A DNA stretch of 57,358 bases from Tsukamurella sp. 8F (GTDB lineage Bacteria; Actinomycetota; Actinomycetes; Mycobacteriales; Mycobacteriaceae). Under the pieces are notes generated by a model. The model was not told where the DNA came from, ran no database searches, and saw only the letters and a program-made list of their open reading frames with translations. The position numbers and the translations under genes are program-made. Positions 26,696 to 37,718 of the stretch are shown piece after piece. How positions within the stretch are numbered: position 1 is the first letter of the stretch; the number at the start of each line of letters is the position of its first letter. The stretch lies in NCBI RefSeq assembly GCF_029167375.1, contig NZ_JARFTP010000026.1, positions 1-57,358 on the forward strand, read 5' to 3'.

Positions 26696-28255
26696 GTGAC
26701 AGAGGACACAGAATCCCTGGTAGAGAAGGTGCGCGCGGCGTATGCCGCCGTCACCGACGAGGCTCGCGCCGACAAGGTCGCGAAACAGCACGCACGGGGG
26801 CGTCAGACGGCGCGGGAACGGGTTGCACAGCTGGCGAACGGCGGCTTCTACGAGTTCGGCGCGCTTGCCGGGCCCGGTCCTGCGCAGGGCGGGGCCGCTC
26901 CGCTCGTCGCGCCGGGCGACGGGGTCGTCACGGGGATCGCCTACATCGACGGCCGTCCCGTGGCGCTCGCGGCATTCGACTTCACGGTCCTCGGTGGGAG
27001 CAACGGTGCCACCGGCATGGCGAAGCTCGAGCGTTGCGCCGAGCGGGCGCTGCTCGACGAGATCCCGCTCGTCATGCTCATGGACGGCGGCGGCCACCGC
27101 ATGCAGGAGGCCCTCGACTCCCGGCTCGCCGCACCCGGCTCGCGGCTGCTCATGCGGCTCGCCGACCTGTCCGGTCACGTACCGCTCGTCGCCGCGATGA
27201 TGGGCCCGGGCTTCGGTGCCCCTGCCAACCTCGCGGCCTGCTGTGACTTCGTCGCCATCGTGCGTGGCGTGGGCACGATCGGTATGTCGTCCGCTCCGCT
27301 CGTGCAGGCGGCGACGGGGGAGGAACTGACGAATGAGGAGATCGGCGGCGCGGACGTGCAGGCTCCTCGTGGAGTCGTCGACGTGGTTGCGGACGACGAG
27401 AACGAGGCTCTCGACGCGATCCGCGCATACCTGTCGTACCTCCCGCCGTCGGGGTCCGGCACTCCCGTCCTGGCCGCCGGCCCGCACGAGCCGGGAGACG
27501 CTGCCGCCGAGATCGACACCCTCGTCCCGGCATCCATGCGCCAGGCCTACGACGTGGTCGACGTCCTGGAGGCGCTGTCCGACCGGGACACCGTGTTCGA
27601 GCTCAAGCGGCTGCACGCGCCCAACATCGTTACCGCGTTCGCCCGGATCGGCGGCCGACCCGTCGGTTTCGTCGCCAACCAGCCCCGCGTCCACGCCGGC
27701 GCTCTGGACAGCGCCGCCTGCGAGAAGGCGGCGCACTTCGTCGCGGTGTGTGACGCGTTCGGTCTGCCGCTGGTCGTGCTGATCGATCTGCCCGGCTTCC
27801 TCGTCGGTGCGAGCGCCGAGGAGAGCGGACTGGTACGCAGGAGTGCCCGTCTCGGGTACGAGCTCGCGAATGCGACGGTGCCACGTTTCGTAGTCACCAC
27901 GCGCAAGGCCTACGGTGCCGCCTACATCGTGATGGGCGGCGGGCGCAGCATCGAGGCCGACCTGTCGCTGGCGTGGCCCACCGCGGAGATCTGCGCGATC
28001 CCCATCGAGAGCGCCGTCGATCTGGCCTTCCGCGGCGACTACGAGAACGCGCCCGACCCGCAGGCGCGCCGGGCCGACCTCATCACCCTCTTCCAGGCCA
28101 ATGTCGACCCGCTGCTGGCGGCCGACGGATTCGGCATCGACGACATCGTGCTGCCGTCGGCGACGCGGGGGCTGCTCATCGAGGCCCTCGGACGCGTCAG
28201 ACCCCGGCGCCCGCTCCGCGTCCCACACAAGCGGCGCTCGATATCGCCCATCTGA
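26696..28255 (+). CDS. Acyl-CoA carboxylase carboxyltransferase (AccD/PCC-beta family)
   Basis: 519 residues with the two crotonase-fold halves of biotin-dependent carboxyltransferases. The N-half includes KQHARGRQTARERVAQL, FDFTVLGGSNGATGMAKLERC and MDGGGHRMQEA; the C-half includes GRPVGFVANQP, LDSAACEKAAHFV, VVLIDLPGFLVGASAEESG, RKAYGAAYIVMGGG and AWPTAEI. The family transfers carboxylate from biotin to acetyl-, propionyl- or longer acyl-CoA for fatty or mycolic acid synthesis, or acts in branched-chain catabolism. No biotin carboxylase gene adjoins it, so it must use a partner from elsewhere. The first half has MDGGGHRM where classical AccD enzymes have a SGGAR-like oxyanion motif, suggesting a divergent subfamily. 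Confidence 0.88.
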   Translation: MTEDTESLVEKVRAAYAAVTDEARADKVAKQHARGRQTARERVAQLANGGFYEFGALAGPGPAQGGAAPLVAPGDGVVTGIAYIDGRPVALAAFDFTVLGGSNGATGMAKLERCAERALLDEIPLVMLMDGGGHRMQEALDSRLAAPGSRLLMRLADLSGHVPLVAAMMGPGFGAPANLAACCDFVAIVRGVGTIGMSSAPLVQAATGEELTNEEIGGADVQAPRGVVDVVADDENEALDAIRAYLSYLPPSGSGTPVLAAGPHEPGDAAAEIDTLVPASMRQAYDVVDVLEALSDRDTVFELKRLHAPNIVTAFARIGGRPVGFVANQPRVHAGALDSAACEKAAHFVAVCDAFGLPLVVLIDLPGFLVGASAEESGLVRRSARLGYELANATVPRFVVTTRKAYGAAYIVMGGGRSIEADLSLAWPTAEICAIPIESAVDLAFRGDYENAPDPQARRADLITLFQANVDPLLAADGFGIDDIVLPSATRGLLIEALGRVRPRRPLRVPHKRRSISPI

Positions 28256-28399
28256 CGCCGAATCGGGCGAGGCGTCGCTACGGGTGGGAATTCGACGCGC
28301 CGGTCTGTGCGTAGCGTCACGGCGGCATAATGTAGCCACCGCGTATTACAGGCGTTTGTTCGAATGGATTCCGACAACAGTGGAGGCCGAGAGAAACTC

Positions 28400-30640
28400 A
28401 TGAGTGATCAGAAGTCGCAGACCATCATCTACACGCTGACCGACGAGGCACCGCGCCTTGCGACCGCGTCGTTCCTTCCGATCATTCGGACATTCGCCGA
28501 GCCCGCGGGCATCGAGGTCGAGACCACCGACATCTCGGTCGCCTCACGCATCCTGGCTACGTTCGCCGACTACCTCACCGACGAGCAGAAGGTGCCGGAC
28601 AACCTGGCCGAGCTCGGCCGACTCACTCAGGAACCCAGCACCAACATCATCAAGCTCCCCAACATCAGTGCCTCGGTGCCGCAGCTGCTGGCGGCGATCA
28701 AGGAGTTGCAGGGCAAGGGCTACAAGATCCCCGACTTCCCATCCAGCCCCTCGACGCCCGAGGAGGAGGAGATCCGCGCCCGCTATTCCACTGTTCTCGG
28801 CAGTGCCGTGAATCCTGTTCTGCGCCAGGGTAACTCCGACCGCCGTGCCCCGAAGGCCGTCAAGGAGTATGCGCGGAAGTACCCGCACAGCATGGGTGAG
28901 TGGTCGCCGGCCTCCCGCAGTCACGTGTCGCACATGCGCGAGGGCGACTTCTACCACGGCGAGAAGTCGATCACGCTGGACCGCGACCGCGACGTCCGCA
29001 TGGAGCTGGTCACCAAGAGCGGCGAGAAGATCGTGCTCAAGCCGAGTGTGGAGGTCGGCAAGGGCGACGTCATGGACAGCATGTTCATGAGCAAGAAGGC
29101 TCTCCTGAAGTTCTACGAGGACCAGATGGAGGACGCCCGCAAGACCGGCGTCATGTTCTCCCTGCACGTCAAGGCGACCATGATGAAGGTCAGCCATCCC
29201 ATCGTGTTCGGCCACGCAGTCCGCACCTTCTACAAGGATGCGTTCGAGAAGCACCAGCAACTGTTCGACGAGCTCGGCGTCAACGTCAACAACGGCCTCG
29301 CCGACCTGTACGACAAGATCGCTACGCTGCCGGCGAGCAAGCGCGAGGAGATCGTCGACGACCTGCACAAGTGCCACGAGCACCGCCCGGAGCTGGCGAT
29401 GGTGGACTCGGCCCGCGGCATCTCCAATTTCCACTCGCCGTCCGACGTGATCGTCGATGCGTCGATGCCGGCCATGATCCGCGCGGGAGGCAAGATGTAC
29501 GGCGCCGACGGCAGGCAGAAGGATGCCAAGGCCGTCATGCCGGAGTCCACGTTCGCGCGGATCTACCAGGAGATCATCAACTTCTGTAAGACCAACGGTG
29601 CATTCGACCCCACCACGATGGGCACAGTGCCGAACGTCGGTCTCATGGCGCAGAAGGCCGAGGAGTACGGCTCCCACGACAAGACCTTCGAGATCCCCGA
29701 AGCCGGCGAGGCCAACTTCGTCGACAACGACACGGGCGAGATCGTCCTCTCGGAGACGGTCGAGGAGGGCGATATCTGGCGTATGTGCAACGTCAAGGAC
29801 GCCCCCATCCGCGACTGGGTCAAGCTCGCCGTCACCCGGGCCCGTAACTCGGGCATGCCCGTCATCTTCTGGCTGGATCCGTACCGCCCGCACGAGAACC
29901 AGCTGATCCACAAGGTCAACGAGTACCTGAAGGAGCACGACACGGAGGGGCTGGACATCCAGATCATGTCCCAGGTACGTGCGATGCGGTACACGCTCGA
30001 GCGCGCCGTTCGCGGCCTCGACACGATCTCGGCCACCGGAAACATCCTGCGTGACTACCTGACCGACCTGTTCCCGATCCTCGAGCTCGGCACCAGCGCG
30101 AAGATGCTCTCGATCGTCCCGCTCATGGCAGGTGGCGGCATGTACGAGACCGGTGCAGGCGGCTCCGCCCCGAAGCACGTCAAGCAGCTACTGGAGGAGA
30201 ACCATCTCCGTTGGGACTCGCTCGGCGAGTTCCTCGCGCTCGCCGTCAGCCTCGAGGAGGTCGGGCAGAAGAACGACAACCCGAAGGCCGTCGTGGTGGC
30301 GAAGGCGCTCGACGCGGCCACCGGCAAGCTCCTCGACACGAACAAGGCGCCGTCGCGCAACACCGGAGAGCTCGACAACCGTGGCAGCCAGTTCTACCTC
30401 GCCCTGTACTGGGCGCAGGAGCTGGCGACCCAGACGGAAGACGCCGAGCTGGCCGCGAAGTTCGCGCCGCTCGCTGACAAGCTCGCCGCCGACGAGGACA
30501 AGATCATCGCGGAGCTGAGCGAGGCGCAGGGCCGCCCGGTAGATATCGGCGGGTACTACCAGATCGACCAGGACAAGACCAACCGGATCATGCGTCCCAG
30601 CTCGACTTTCAATGCGGACCTGGAGACCGTCGAGCCCTGA
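28400..30640 (+). CDS. icd: Monomeric NADP-dependent isocitrate dehydrogenase
   Basis: 746 residues, the size of the monomeric IDH type found in Corynebacterium and some mycobacteria. The N-terminus ([20 protein letters not shown]), the [18 protein letters not shown] segment, the substrate-site region [14 protein letters not shown] and the Lys-Pro region [20 protein letters not shown] are characteristic. It converts isocitrate to 2-oxoglutarate in the TCA cycle and makes NADPH. ATG 28400 fits the family N-terminus; GGAG lies 15 nt upstream. A TAATGT hexamer about 70 nt upstream may be the -10 box of a leadered transcript. Codon use is strongly biased, as in highly expressed genes. Confidence 0.96.
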   Translation: MSDQKSQTIIYTLTDEAPRLATASFLPIIRTFAEPAGIEVETTDISVASRILATFADYLTDEQKVPDNLAELGRLTQEPSTNIIKLPNISASVPQLLAAIKELQGKGYKIPDFPSSPSTPEEEEIRARYSTVLGSAVNPVLRQGNSDRRAPKAVKEYARKYPHSMGEWSPASRSHVSHMREGDFYHGEKSITLDRDRDVRMELVTKSGEKIVLKPSVEVGKGDVMDSMFMSKKALLKFYEDQMEDARKTGVMFSLHVKATMMKVSHPIVFGHAVRTFYKDAFEKHQQLFDELGVNVNNGLADLYDKIATLPASKREEIVDDLHKCHEHRPELAMVDSARGISNFHSPSDVIVDASMPAMIRAGGKMYGADGRQKDAKAVMPESTFARIYQEIINFCKTNGAFDPTTMGTVPNVGLMAQKAEEYGSHDKTFEIPEAGEANFVDNDTGEIVLSETVEEGDIWRMCNVKDAPIRDWVKLAVTRARNSGMPVIFWLDPYRPHENQLIHKVNEYLKEHDTEGLDIQIMSQVRAMRYTLERAVRGLDTISATGNILRDYLTDLFPILELGTSAKMLSIVPLMAGGGMYETGAGGSAPKHVKQLLEENHLRWDSLGEFLALAVSLEEVGQKNDNPKAVVVAKALDAATGKLLDTNKAPSRNTGELDNRGSQFYLALYWAQELATQTEDAELAAKFAPLADKLAADEDKIIAELSEAQGRPVDIGGYYQIDQDKTNRIMRPSSTFNADLETVEP

Positions 30641-32238
<1,598 letters not shown>

Positions 32239-32239
<1 letters not shown>

Positions 32240-32257
32240 ATGGAAACGGTTACCATT
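32239..32257. promoter_or_regulatory. Zur-like operator before the COG0523 GTPase gene
   Basis: AATGGAAACGGTTACCATT: 19-bp palindrome around one central base with one mismatched pair, resembling actinobacterial Zur boxes. It starts in the rox stop codon. TACCAT within it (32251-32256) is 6 nt from the ATG at 32263, so it overlaps a probable leaderless promoter. Confidence 0.65.
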
Positions 32258-32262
32258 AATGG

Positions 32263-33417
32263 ATGACCACTTCAGCCCTTCCTGTCACCGTCCTGTCCGG
32301 GTTCCTCGGAGCCGGAAAGACCACAGTGCTCAATCACATCCTGGCCAACCGTGCGGGCATGCGGGTTGCGGTGATAGTCAACGACATGAGCGAGGTGAAC
32401 GTCGATGCTGCGCTGGTCGGGCACGGCGGGTTCGATCGGACTACAGAGCGCCTCGTCGAGCTCACCAACGGTTGCATATGCTGCACGTTGCGCGAGGACC
32501 TGCTGGAAGCGGTCGGCTCCATCGCGCGCCAGACCGACGACGATGGTAAGCGTCGTTTCGACCATCTCGTGATCGAGTCCACCGGTATCTCCGAGCCGAT
32601 GCCGGTGGCCGCGACCTTCGATTGGGAGTTCGAGGACGGCACGCGCTTGGGAGACGTCGCCCGACTCGACACGATGGTCACCGTCGTCGACGCCAGCACT
32701 TTTCTGCGCGAGCTCGTTCGCGGCGAGCGGCTCGACGAACGCGGTATGGGTGCGGCCGAGGGCGACATCCGGTCGATCTCCGATCTGCTGGTCGATCAGG
32801 TCGAGTTCGCCGACGTCGTGCTGTTGTCGAAGACCGACCTGGTGAGTGCTTCGGCGCGGGGCACCGTCGAGGCGACGCTGCGGCGGCTCAATCCGCGGGC
32901 ACGAGTGCTGGATGCCGAGCACGGGCGCGTCGATCTGCGAGAGGTGTTGGAAACCGGACGATTCGATCACGATGCGGCGAGCGCCGTCGCAGGTTGGGAC
33001 GACGAGGTGCTGGGCGTCGCGCACGAATCCGAGACCGAGGAGTACGCGATCTCGTCGCTCACCTACCGCTCGGACCGGCCGTTCCACCCGGCGCGCCTTG
33101 CGGAATCCCTCGACCAGGTGCGTGCGGTGTTGCGTAGCAAGGGGTTCTGCTGGATCGCGAGCCGCCCCGAGTTCGCGGCGGTGTGGTCGCAGGCGGGCCC
33201 GAACCTCACCATAGAGCCCGCCGCATACTGGTCGCAGGTCGACGGAGACGCGGGCCAGGAGCTCGTGGTGATCGGCGTCCGGCTCGACCACGCCCGGATG
33301 CGAGGGCTGCTCGACCGGGCGACGCTCACGGACGACGAGTTCGCCCTCGGGCCCGAGAGCTGGCGGTCCCTCCCGGATCCGTTGCCGCGCTGGCAGGGCT
33401 CGGTCCACGACCACTGA
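32263..33417 (+). CDS. COG0523/CobW-family GTPase, probable zinc chaperone
   Basis: 384 residues. The P-loop is [10 protein letters not shown], the family metal-binding CxCC motif is [13 protein letters not shown], the Walker B-like region is [11 protein letters not shown] and the G4 motif is LSKTDL. The CobW C-terminal domain (about 255-370) is present but lacks an obvious long His-rich stretch. Actinobacterial members repressed by Zur insert or traffic zinc under starvation; the Zur-like palindrome directly before the start supports this job rather than cobalamin synthesis. Probably leaderless. Confidence 0.9.
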   Translation: MTTSALPVTVLSGFLGAGKTTVLNHILANRAGMRVAVIVNDMSEVNVDAALVGHGGFDRTTERLVELTNGCICCTLREDLLEAVGSIARQTDDDGKRRFDHLVIESTGISEPMPVAATFDWEFEDGTRLGDVARLDTMVTVVDASTFLRELVRGERLDERGMGAAEGDIRSISDLLVDQVEFADVVLLSKTDLVSASARGTVEATLRRLNPRARVLDAEHGRVDLREVLETGRFDHDAASAVAGWDDEVLGVAHESETEEYAISSLTYRSDRPFHPARLAESLDQVRAVLRSKGFCWIASRPEFAAVWSQAGPNLTIEPAAYWSQVDGDAGQELVVIGVRLDHARMRGLLDRATLTDDEFALGPESWRSLPDPLPRWQGSVHDH

Positions 33418-33754
33418 TGGGCATCGCCCGGTCGGCGACCCGCTCTGCCTGCTCGGCGATCTCGTCACGTACCGACCGCGGGGACCTTCACGTCGCCCGG
33501 GGCCCGAGTCGCCCACGGCCCCATAGCCCGCGCCGTGCGGATTCAACCCGGTGAGCAGTGTTGCGCCCGCACGGAAGAACCGCTGGCCATGCCTCAGTGA
33601 TCCACCGTCGTGACCACGCCGTCAAGTGTTGTCGTCGCGGGGATCGTGGACTCGCGGTGAGTGGAGTGGGGCCGGTACCGTGTTGCGCTACAGCGATCTC
33701 ATGACCGCGGCAAGTGATCGCGGCCCTCGGCCGCGGGAACGACAGGAGCGGGAC
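33418..33754. other. 337-bp intergenic region, no supported gene
   Basis: Between the COG0523 gene and the permease. A 45-codon ORF (33417-33554) begins with an ATG overlapping the COG0523 stop (TGATG), but its product is Arg/Ser-rich without a fold signal. A GTTGCGCTACAG stretch near 33680 may belong to the permease promoter. No strong hairpin was seen. Confidence 0.4.
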
Positions 33755-35179
33755 ATGGCGATCGGAACACAGGTGCCGGTGCGGCGGCTCGGATACTGGA
33801 GCGTCGTACTTCTCGGCATCAATGCGATCATCGGCGCGGGGATCTTCCTGACCCCGGGAGACGTGATCAAGGCGGCCGGGTCGGGGGCACCTCTGGCGTA
33901 CCTCATCGCCGCGGCGTTCGCGCTCGTCTTGGCGATGGTGTTCGCGACCGCCGCGCGGTTCGTCACCACCAACGGCGCGTCATATGCCTATACGAAGGCC
34001 GGACTCGGCGAACGGCCCGCGATCTACGTCGGCGTCACGCACGCCTTCACCGCGGCGATCGCGTGGGGCACCCTGGCGTCGTTCGTGGTGACCACGTTCC
34101 TACAGGTCGCCTTCCCGCACCGGACGTGGTCGAAAGACACCGGCCTGTGGAGCGTCAAGACATTGGTCTTCGTGGTGTTCATCTTGATCCTGCTCGCCAT
34201 CAACTATTTCGGTAACGCCGCCGTCGCGTGGGCGAACGGTATCTCGACAGTGGCCAAGGTGGCTGCCCTCGCCGTGTTCGTCATCGCTGCCGTGGTGCTC
34301 GTCGCGTCGCGCGGCACCAGCAGCTACCACCTGGCTGATCGGCCCCCGGTACACACCGGCAACGGCACGTACTCGCTTCTCGGTTACCTCCCGCTCGGTT
34401 CCAGCGATTTCGCGAGCATCGTGCTCGCGGTCATCGTCGCCCTGTACGCCTACACGGGATTCGAGTCCATCGCCAACGCGGCCGAGGAGATGCACGAACC
34501 CGACAAGACGTTGCCGCGGGCGATCCCCGTGGCCGTGTCGATCGTCGCGGTCGCGTACCTTGCTGCGATCGTCGCGGGGATGCTCCTGGCGCCGGACAAG
34601 ATCGCGACGTCGGACGAGACCGTCAGGCTTGCGGCGGCGATCTCCAACAACGCGGTGCACGCCGTGATCGTGGTCGGCGCGCTGGTGTCGATGTTCGGTA
34701 TCAATGTGGCGGCGTCGTTCGGATCCCCACGACTGTTCACTGCGCTGGCGGACAACGGGCTGCTTCCACATGTGCTCTCGAAGAAGGGCCGCTTCGGCGT
34801 GCCACTCTTCGCTTTCGGTGTCACGGCGGTTCTAGCCCTCGCGTTCCCTTTGTCGCTGGGCTATGACACGTCGAGCCTTACGGGACTCGCGGTCATCGCG
34901 CGGTTCGTGCAGTATCTCATCGTGCCGATCGCAGTATGGCGGCTCGCGTCGAGCGCCGACGTACGCTGGGCCGGCGTGCGGACCGGGCTGCTCACCGGTC
35001 GCGTGCTGCCCGTCGCGGCGTTCGTGTTCTCGCTGTTCCTGCTGGTGTCGTTCAACTTCAAGAGCATCTTCGAGCACGCGGGCGGCGGCGCCAACGTCCT
35101 TTCCATCGCGCTACTGCTCATCGGCTTCGTCCTGGTGCCGGCCCTCGCGTACGTGGCCGATGCGCGGCGACGCGCCTAG
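33755..35179 (+). CDS. APC-family amino-acid permease
   Basis: 474 residues with 12 predicted transmembrane helices. Helix 1 holds the substrate-binding motif GINAIIGAGIFLTPGDV (GAGIF) typical of the APC superfamily; LYAYTGFESIANAAEEMHEPDKTLPRAI is the conserved helix 6/loop 7 region. Uptake or exchange of an amino acid or amine across the cytoplasmic membrane is the likely role; the substrate is unknown. ATG 33755 follows AGGAG with 7-nt spacing, better than starts at 33626 or 33701. Its stop overlaps the convergent methyltransferase stop (shared CTAG). Confidence 0.9.
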   Translation: MAIGTQVPVRRLGYWSVVLLGINAIIGAGIFLTPGDVIKAAGSGAPLAYLIAAAFALVLAMVFATAARFVTTNGASYAYTKAGLGERPAIYVGVTHAFTAAIAWGTLASFVVTTFLQVAFPHRTWSKDTGLWSVKTLVFVVFILILLAINYFGNAAVAWANGISTVAKVAALAVFVIAAVVLVASRGTSSYHLADRPPVHTGNGTYSLLGYLPLGSSDFASIVLAVIVALYAYTGFESIANAAEEMHEPDKTLPRAIPVAVSIVAVAYLAAIVAGMLLAPDKIATSDETVRLAAAISNNAVHAVIVVGALVSMFGINVAASFGSPRLFTALADNGLLPHVLSKKGRFGVPLFAFGVTAVLALAFPLSLGYDTSSLTGLAVIARFVQYLIVPIAVWRLASSADVRWAGVRTGLLTGRVLPVAAFVFSLFLLVSFNFKSIFEHAGGGANVLSIALLLIGFVLVPALAYVADARRRA

Positions 35180-36045
35180 GAACGGTCCGCTACCACGATC
35201 CGGCCCATGTGCCGGCCGACCCGGCGGCTGGATATGCCCAGCCGGCGCGCGACGTCGTTGAGGTCCTCGTCAGTCGATACGCGGAAGCCGTTGCCCGCTA
35301 ACAGATCACGAATCTCGTCCGGTGCCCAGGCAGAGATGTGCGGCTCACCGGCGAGTGGGTCGTATGCGCCGAGGACGCGCGCGGCCGCCCGGACCGCCCT
35401 AGCGGCGATGCCGGCAAGGACGTTGGACGTCGAATACGTGGCTATCAGCCGGCTCGTCGCGGCCGAACGTGCCTGCACCACTGCGAGGGTCGCGGTCACA
35501 GCATCGTCCGTGAGGTAGGGGAGTACGCCCTCCCACACCCACGTCGTAGGTGCGAACGGGTCGTGCCCCGCACCGGCGAGTGCGGTCGCGAGCGAGTCGT
35601 GTCGGAAGTCGACCGGCACGTACTCGAGGCGCCGTGCGATCGGGACGAATTCGCCGACGCGAGAGCGCTTGTCCTGCTGCGTGAGTGGATGATCCACTTC
35701 GAACACCGACACGTCCCGCAGGCAGTCGAGCCGATATGCTCGTGCATCGAGACCCGCGCCGAGCACTACGATCTGTGAGTGTCGGGCCTCCCGGATCGCG
35801 TCGTCGATGGCCACGGTGCGGGCGGCGAGAACCGTCGAGCTGCCTTCGACGAATCCGTCCCGCATCCTGTCTCGCCAGTCGTCTGCCTGCGTGCCCGCGC
35901 GCACCCGGTCGACGGGCATCCGCTCGTTGTCCAGCAACAGCTGCCAGGCCACGGGGTCGCCGAACCTGCCCGGGGCCAGACGCCCGTCGGCGACCGCTCG
36001 AGCCTGGCACACGAGCACAGCCGTCCTGCTCGCCTCACCCTCCAT
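35176..36045 (-). CDS. SAM-dependent methyltransferase (LCM/TIGR00027-like)
   Basis: 289 residues. The SAM-binding loop is QIVVLGAGLDARAYRL, followed by the acidic FEVDHPLTQQDKR strand and WVWEGVLPYLTDDAV, as in the large mycobacterial family of putative O-methyltransferases related to leucine carboxyl methyltransferase. These act on small polyketide- or lipid-like carboxylates in the few studied cases. ATG 36045 follows GGAGACGGG and starts just before the family N-terminus. The substrate cannot be inferred from its neighbours. Confidence 0.85.
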   Translation of the reverse strand: MEGEASRTAVLVCQARAVADGRLAPGRFGDPVAWQLLLDNERMPVDRVRAGTQADDWRDRMRDGFVEGSSTVLAARTVAIDDAIREARHSQIVVLGAGLDARAYRLDCLRDVSVFEVDHPLTQQDKRSRVGEFVPIARRLEYVPVDFRHDSLATALAGAGHDPFAPTTWVWEGVLPYLTDDAVTATLAVVQARSAATSRLIATYSTSNVLAGIAARAVRAAARVLGAYDPLAGEPHISAWAPDEIRDLLAGNGFRVSTDEDLNDVARRLGISSRRVGRHMGRIVVADRS

Positions 36046-36097
36046 ACCCGTCTCCTTACTCTCGGAGACCAGGCTACCGGCGCTGCTCACGGCGGAC

Positions 36098-36111
36098 CTG
36101 CTGACAGCGGC
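36098..36111. promoter_or_regulatory. Candidate PopR/ClgR-type operator upstream of the clpP pair
   Basis: CTGCTGACAGCGGC on the plus strand, 56 nt before the first clpP ATG. It matches 12 of 14 positions of the palindrome upstream of the convergent regulator gene (37719-37732, minus strand). Its form resembles the inverted repeat I recall for Streptomyces PopR. Confidence 0.6.
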
Positions 36112-36154
36112 TCCGCCCAGCGCGGATCGGGCGGCGCACAACGCGTTCGGCGGG

Positions 36155-36166
36155 CCACGATCGTGG
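36155..36166. promoter_or_regulatory. Perfect 12-bp palindrome abutting the clpP start
   Basis: CCACGATCGTGG ends 1 nt before the ATG at 36168. CACGAT within it is 6 nt from the ATG and could be the -10 box of a leaderless transcript; it could equally be a second operator. Confidence 0.4.
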
Positions 36167-36167
36167 C

Positions 36168-36785
36168 ATGAGCGAACAGTCAGCCCCCCGATTCACCGAA
36201 CGTGTACGGCGTGAGCTGTACGAGCACAGGGTGCTCGTACTCGACGGCCCACTCGACGACGACAACGGCGCGCTCCTCGCGACGCAGCTGCTCGCGCTCG
36301 CGGCCGACGACCCGGCCGACGTCGCGCTCTGGATCCACTCGCCGGGCGGCTCGGTACCGTCGATGCTGGCGATCCGCGACGTCATGCGCCTCGTGCCCTG
36401 CGAGGTGTCCACTCTCGTCCTCGGGATCGCATACAGCGCAGGGCAGTTCCTGCTGTCCGCGGGTGCGCCTGGGAAGCGGCGCGCGCTGCCGCATGCGCGG
36501 GTCCTCATGCACCAGGGGTCGGCCGGGATAGGGGGTTCCGCCGTCGACATCGAGCTACAGGCCGGTGACCTGCGCTATACCCGCGACACGGTGCTGGGCC
36601 TCATCGCAGCCGATACCGGACAGCCGCCCGAGAGGATCTTCGAGGACTCGCTCCACGACCGCTGGTACACCGCCCGAGAGGCGCAGGTGTACGGCTTCAT
36701 CGACGAGATAGTCACGGACTTCGATGATGTGGTGCCAGGGCGGCGTCGGCGCGCGGGATTCGATCTGACGGGAGCGACACGATGA
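36168..36785 (+). CDS. ClpP-family serine peptidase subunit, intact catalytic triad
   Basis: 205 residues with the ClpP fold and no long propeptide. Catalytic residues by alignment: Ser90 in GIAYSAGQFLL, His115 in ARVLMHQ and Asp164 in LHDRWYTA. The substrate-strand motif SPGGSVPSML and the YGFIDEI end are conserved. It overlaps the second clpP-like gene by 4 nt (ATGA), so the subunits are co-translated and probably form a mixed barrel with a Clp ATPase. The housekeeping mycobacterial clpP1P2 lie next to tig and clpX; no such genes are here, so this is an additional pair resembling the Streptomyces clpP3-clpP4 operon. A candidate regulator operator lies 56 nt upstream. Confidence 0.9.
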   Translation: MSEQSAPRFTERVRRELYEHRVLVLDGPLDDDNGALLATQLLALAADDPADVALWIHSPGGSVPSMLAIRDVMRLVPCEVSTLVLGIAYSAGQFLLSAGAPGKRRALPHARVLMHQGSAGIGGSAVDIELQAGDLRYTRDTVLGLIAADTGQPPERIFEDSLHDRWYTAREAQVYGFIDEIVTDFDDVVPGRRRRAGFDLTGATR

Positions 36786-37369
36786 GCACTTACACGATCC
36801 CCAACGTCGTCGAACGCCGGCCAGAGGGCGAGCGCATCACCGACGTCTACTCGCACCTGTTGTCCGAGCGGGTCGTGTACCTCGGCACAGCGATCGACGC
36901 GGGAGTCGCGAATGCCCTGGTGGCACAGCTGCTCTACCTGGAGTCGGATAACCCCGATCGAGACATCCAGCTGTACATCAACTGCGAGGGCGGTGACCCG
37001 GCGGCGATGCTCGCGGTGTACGACACGATCCGGTATATCAAGGCCCCGGTCGCCACGACGTGCGTGGGTCAGGCGGTCGCCGTCGGCGCGGTGCTGCTTG
37101 CAGCCGGCGTCTCGGGAAGGCGGGTAGCGTTGCCGCACGCGCGAATTGTGTTGCACCAGCCCGCGGCGCAGGGCCGCGGAGCTATTCCGGACCTCATCCT
37201 GCAGGCCGACGAGGTGGTACGGGTACGCGGAGAGATCGAGAAGATCCTCGCCCGGCACACCGGGCAGACCACCGAATCGCTGCGTGCCGACACAGATCAC
37301 GACCGGGTCTTCACCGCTGAGGCCGCGCGCGAGTACGGGCTGATCGACGGGGTCATCGAGGAGCGGTGA
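36782..37369 (+). CDS. ClpP-like subunit lacking the catalytic serine
   Basis: 195 residues, ClpP fold throughout (YLGTAIDAGVANALVAQLLYLES, INCEGGDPAAMLAVYDTI, LPHARIVLHQP, DRVFTAEAAREYGLIDGV). The nucleophile position in the motif usually written GQAASM reads GQAVAV here, so the serine is Ala100 (codon GCC), while His125 and Asp174 remain. This resembles cyanobacterial and plastid ClpR, which assemble with active ClpP but do not cleave. SPGGS is also altered to CEGGD. Co-translation with the active subunit (ATGA overlap) suggests obligate hetero-oligomers. Its stop is directly next to the stop of the convergent regulator gene. Confidence 0.9.
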   Translation: MSTYTIPNVVERRPEGERITDVYSHLLSERVVYLGTAIDAGVANALVAQLLYLESDNPDRDIQLYINCEGGDPAAMLAVYDTIRYIKAPVATTCVGQAVAVGAVLLAAGVSGRRVALPHARIVLHQPAAQGRGAIPDLILQADEVVRVRGEIEKILARHTGQTTESLRADTDHDRVFTAEAAREYGLIDGVIEER

Positions 37370-37678
37370 TCACGCCGCGAGAGCGAGTGCGAACGCCTGC
37401 GGCGCTGCCGGGCGCCGAGGCTCGCCGGTCTTGAGGCGCTCGCCGACCGCCACGGCCAGATCGCCGACCTCGACGTCGAGGGCCCCGGCGACCGCGGCGA
37501 TCATCTCGCTCGACGGATCCTTGATGCCGCGCTCGATCTCCGAGAGGTACTGGGGCGAGACGCCCGCGCGGCGTGCGGTGTCGACGAGCCGCTCGCCCCG
37601 ACCCTGACGGAGGCCGCGCAGGTGGGCGCCCAGTTCGTCGCGGAAGAGCGTCTGGCGCGTGAGCAGTACGACGGTCAT
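37370..37678 (-). CDS. XRE-family regulator of the ClgR/PopR type with LALAA tail
   Basis: 102 residues. The helix-turn-helix (about 16-70) reads ELGAHLRGLRQGRGERL, VDTARRAGVSPQYLSEIERG, close to actinobacterial ClgR and PopR, which control clp genes. The C-terminus ends FALALAA, very similar to the end of the ssrA degradation tag (YALAA). ClgR and PopR are known to be ClpP substrates recognised through C-terminal alanines, so this regulator is probably degraded by Clp protease and accumulates when proteolysis fails. The gene converges on the clpP pair with no gap. It has its own operator-like palindrome 41 nt before its start. Confidence 0.88.
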   Translation of the reverse strand: MTVVLLTRQTLFRDELGAHLRGLRQGRGERLVDTARRAGVSPQYLSEIERGIKDPSSEMIAAVAGALDVEVGDLAVAVGERLKTGEPRRPAAPQAFALALAA

Positions 37679-37718
37679 GGCCTCAGGGTAGGCCGCTCAC
37701 TCGCCACCCGTCGCCCGC

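Noticed and set aside
28544-30178. 544-codon minus-strand ORF opposite icd
   Set aside because: Shadow ORF produced by strong codon bias of a highly expressed gene.
33417-33554. 45-codon ORF overlapping the COG0523 stop (TGATG)
   Set aside because: The overlap looks like coupling, but the product is Arg/Ser-rich with no fold signal and arises from an out-of-frame shadow ORF.
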